Assembly: GCF_000002425.4 (NCBI RefSeq)
Contig: NC_037260.1
Span: 17,482,039 to 17,546,038, forward strand
Origin: Physcomitrium patens
Lineage: Eukaryota; Streptophyta; Bryopsida; Funariales; Funariaceae
DNA: 64,000 nucleotides
Direction of reading: 5' to 3'
Part shown: in pieces, positions 61,501 through 64,000 of the stretch
How positions within the stretch are numbered: position 1 is the first letter of the stretch
How the letters are laid out: every line of letters starts with the position of its first letter
The notes under the pieces: generated by a model
Told to the model about the DNA's origin: nothing
Seen by the model: the letters and a program-made list of their open reading frames with translations, nothing else
Database searches by the model: none
Translations under genes and position numbers: made by a program

Positions 61501-64000
61501 CACACGCCAACCCTTATCGTAAGCCAAAGTATGACGATCCTTCTGAAACAAAGTGTTGATACGTGGTATACCCCTGTCCCAAGAATCCTCAAGATCCTCC
61601 AAAGTCAGTCTCCTGTTCTGAGCCTGAGCCTCTTGTCTCTTCAAAGCGTACTCCGCCCACACACGCTGCGAGTCGATGAACTCACTTTCCCAAGGTTGAA
61701 TGTACCGGTAAAGATTGGGAATCAATTGCTCATCTTCATGACTCATACCACTTCGAAAGTGAGTGACTCCAACGTCTGTCTGCTGACTGTATCTCAAGTC
61801 ACTCTGGGGAATCAAAATATGCCCCATTGACAGCATTCCAAGACCACCAATCTCCTTAGGAGTGTAAAAGATCACTGGAGGAAATCTACTAGGCATTTTA
61901 GAATTCAATCCAATCTTGATACGAGTTTGGATCTTGTTTTCACATTTGACAAGAAGATCGAGAAGCTCTTGGGTATGAACTGTAGCTTCCCTGAAGTACG
62001 TCATCAGACCAATAAGAGCAGTGTTCCACTTGTTCACAATCTTGGTGAATGTGGTAGAGCCAGATGACATAAGAATCTGTCTGACTCGATTCTCAAAGAC
62101 TTTCAAGTGTTCATCGTCCACGCGAAGATAAGCCATAGCAGTTCGCTCCTTGGTTTGCTCGTTCTGCAAGTTCCATACACCATCTTTGCTGCCGAAAGCT
62201 TCTTGAGTCATCCGGATCTTTGGCAAGATGCGAACTTCAAACCCACACATGCTAAACAGCAAGTTCGGATTGTCTTTGCTATAGACTGAAACAAAAGAGT
62301 TCTCCCATTCCAAAGTAGTGATGCTGCGAGGAAGCCGGTTCTTAATGTCCCAGAACACACTTCTTCCAAGGTTTACATCGTGCTTCATGAGACGCATACG
62401 AGCATCTCTGGGCCAGCACTTCTTATTGTTATAACCCACAATGTTCTCATTGTTCGGATCTGGATGTTCAGTCAGGTAACGCTGAATAAGGTCTCTGGCT
62501 TCTTCATGAGTGAAACGGAAGAGTATGTGAACTTTGTCTATGTAACGCGAATATAGGCGGATGGGATGACGAGTCTCCACCTTCACGTCCCAGAAAGTTA
62601 TGAACTCGTTTGGCATTTGCGGAGGTCCCGCTATTTCACTAGCACGTGTGAGACCCAACACTAGCAGATCCAGCACCAGCCCATAATACTGGACAACAAA
62701 GGAGGCAAACTGAAGCCCCTGAAGTAGCCCGTAGGAATTCGTATGACTCATGTCCTTGTAAGATAGAACCACGTTGTTCTTTGCCGTTACATAGTCAGCA
62801 ATGTTATGGTCAAGGACCAACCGTAGAAGTCTGTTCAGCATCGTCAAATCAATTTTGTCGAAGAACTTCTCGAACTTGGTCTGCAACATAACAACGCACT
62901 GCCCTTCACTGGTGTCCCATATGTCCTGCAAATTGTTGATACCTTGGCACCACTTGTAAACCAGCAAGGGAGGAGGTTCCGAGTCAGCAGGCTTGATCCA
63001 ATTGGGGAACAAGTGTCTTTTATCTCCCTCATACCATAAATACTGATCAAGGTAGGCATCAGTGATCTTTTCCAATGGCTCAATCTCATATACAGGAATG
63101 AGATGGCTATAGAGATCCATGAACTCGATTCCGACCTCCTTGAAGGCTCTTTGTGTAAGCAAGTGCCGCTTAATACGAGACAGGGCCTCATGTGGATTAT
63201 CATAAGCCTGCTCTATCAGCCCAAGCTCCTCCCTTTGCTGCTGATTCAAACGAACTGCTACACTGTAAGACTCTTTAAGACGCTCCAAGGCAAGGATAAG
63301 GAGCTTCGTGTCATGCTTGTATGAAAGGGGAGGAAAAGGAATGGGAGAAAACTTGCGGGATTCAAGCCAATGTACGGTTGTGGTATAAATAGCCACCGCT
63401 TCCTCAGGTGTGACATAAGGCCCATCCTTCAGATAATTATGCTGACGCTCTTGTTCTGCCTTCAACCAAAGACGAGTTAGACGACCGAGATTCTTCCGGC
63501 AAACAGTTTTGTCCACTGTGGCACCTCGCCGAATTCGCTCTCGGTTGTAATGAGCGACATTAGTCCACCAATCCGCCTTCGACTTCACGTAGCGCAGAAT
63601 CATGTTCTCAATTGGCACTGGGAGCCCAGGAACTTTCCAGGGAATGTTGGCCTTCCAGCAACGCCAAGCTTCACTCAGATGCTGAAGAATGGTACGAGCC
63701 TTATTCTGCTTGATACCTTCTGGCATAGCATCTAAGACATCGTGCATGACTGCTGCCCTAAGTTCCAAGTCAAAATGGCTCTCCACCCGTTGCTTAGTAA
63801 CAGTCTTAGCAACTCCTTTGGAATGACGACCTTCAAATTGTCGGGCAAGGAGATTTCCCAACCATCTCTCCAAGAGAGGGACGACACCTCTAAGGAAGAA
63901 CAACCAAACGCGCCACATGGGTGCCCAGAATCCACAGCCAGGGCCCTTACCAACAGGTCCGGTATTGAACCGGTAATAGATCAAATGCTTCAAATCCTTG
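58555..64000 (-). CDS. PRP8: Pre-mRNA-processing-splicing factor 8 (PRP8), N-terminally partial
   Basis: Exons (minus strand) >64000..59719, 59569..58850, 58746..58555; about 1730 residues visible of a protein that is about 2350 long in plants, so the first ~600 residues lie beyond the window. PRP8 is the central scaffold of U5 snRNP and of both spliceosome types, holding the catalytic RNA core. Near-identity to eukaryotic PRP8 runs through the RT-like region ([38 protein letters not shown]), the linker ([10 protein letters not shown]), the endonuclease-like and RNase H-like domains ([12 protein letters not shown]), and the Jab1/MPN domain with [19 protein letters not shown] and TCSFTPGSC. 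The last exon carries the tail HRPTHFLEF...DREDVFQ that binds BRR2 in other species. No disruptions were found. Confidence 0.97.

Noticed and set aside
60133..61830. Plus-strand open frames of up to about 170 codons within PRP8
   Set aside because: Antisense to one of the most conserved eukaryotic proteins; no independent support.

Overview
The window is nuclear DNA of a land plant. The gene set shows this: a QWRF/AUG8-type microtubule protein, STP-type and ERD6-like sugar transporters and a plant-type CCR4. Short, intron-rich genes in reasonable GC, separated by very AT-rich intergenic DNA with (TA)n tracts and decayed Ty3/gypsy elements, suggest a bryophyte, most likely a moss. That last step is inference from general character, not from a diagnostic sequence.

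Layout. 1-3.7 kb (+): 3' part of a QWRF-family gene. 5.4-7.3 kb (+): signal peptidase subunit SPC25/SPCS2, with a U12-type intron. 9.3-13.7 kb (+): CCR4-like deadenylase, with a segment conserved as protein that now appears to be spliced out or frameshifted. 15.6-16.0 kb (-): an unrecognised 134-residue protein with ACGTGG elements upstream. 17.3-21.5 kb (-): 17-exon ERD6-like sugar transporter. 24.0-26.2 kb (-): 4-exon STP-type hexose/H+ symporter. 26.85-33.0 kb: non-coding block almost devoid of CG dinucleotides. 34.8-35.2 kb (-): intronless ribosomal protein eL14, with a telo-box and a 12-mer minisatellite upstream. 36.5-49.7 kb: a roughly 13-kb decayed Ty3/gypsy element (long direct repeats, gag knuckle, RT, RNase H and integrase remnants) carrying nested direct and inverted repeats. 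51.6-52.7 kb (+): histone chaperone ASF1 behind E2F-like sites. 53-58 kb: AT-rich repeat DNA with a near-perfect 166-bp direct duplication and inverted arms. 58.6-64 kb (-): the C-terminal ~1730 residues of spliceosomal PRP8, running off the window.

The genes form no operon or cluster. Most are housekeeping: secretion, mRNA decay, translation, chromatin assembly and splicing. The two sugar transporters lie next to each other in the same orientation, but belong to different subfamilies. Exon models were built by hand. Every stated junction was checked for reading phase, and each complete model closes in frame. No RNA gene or CRISPR array was seen.
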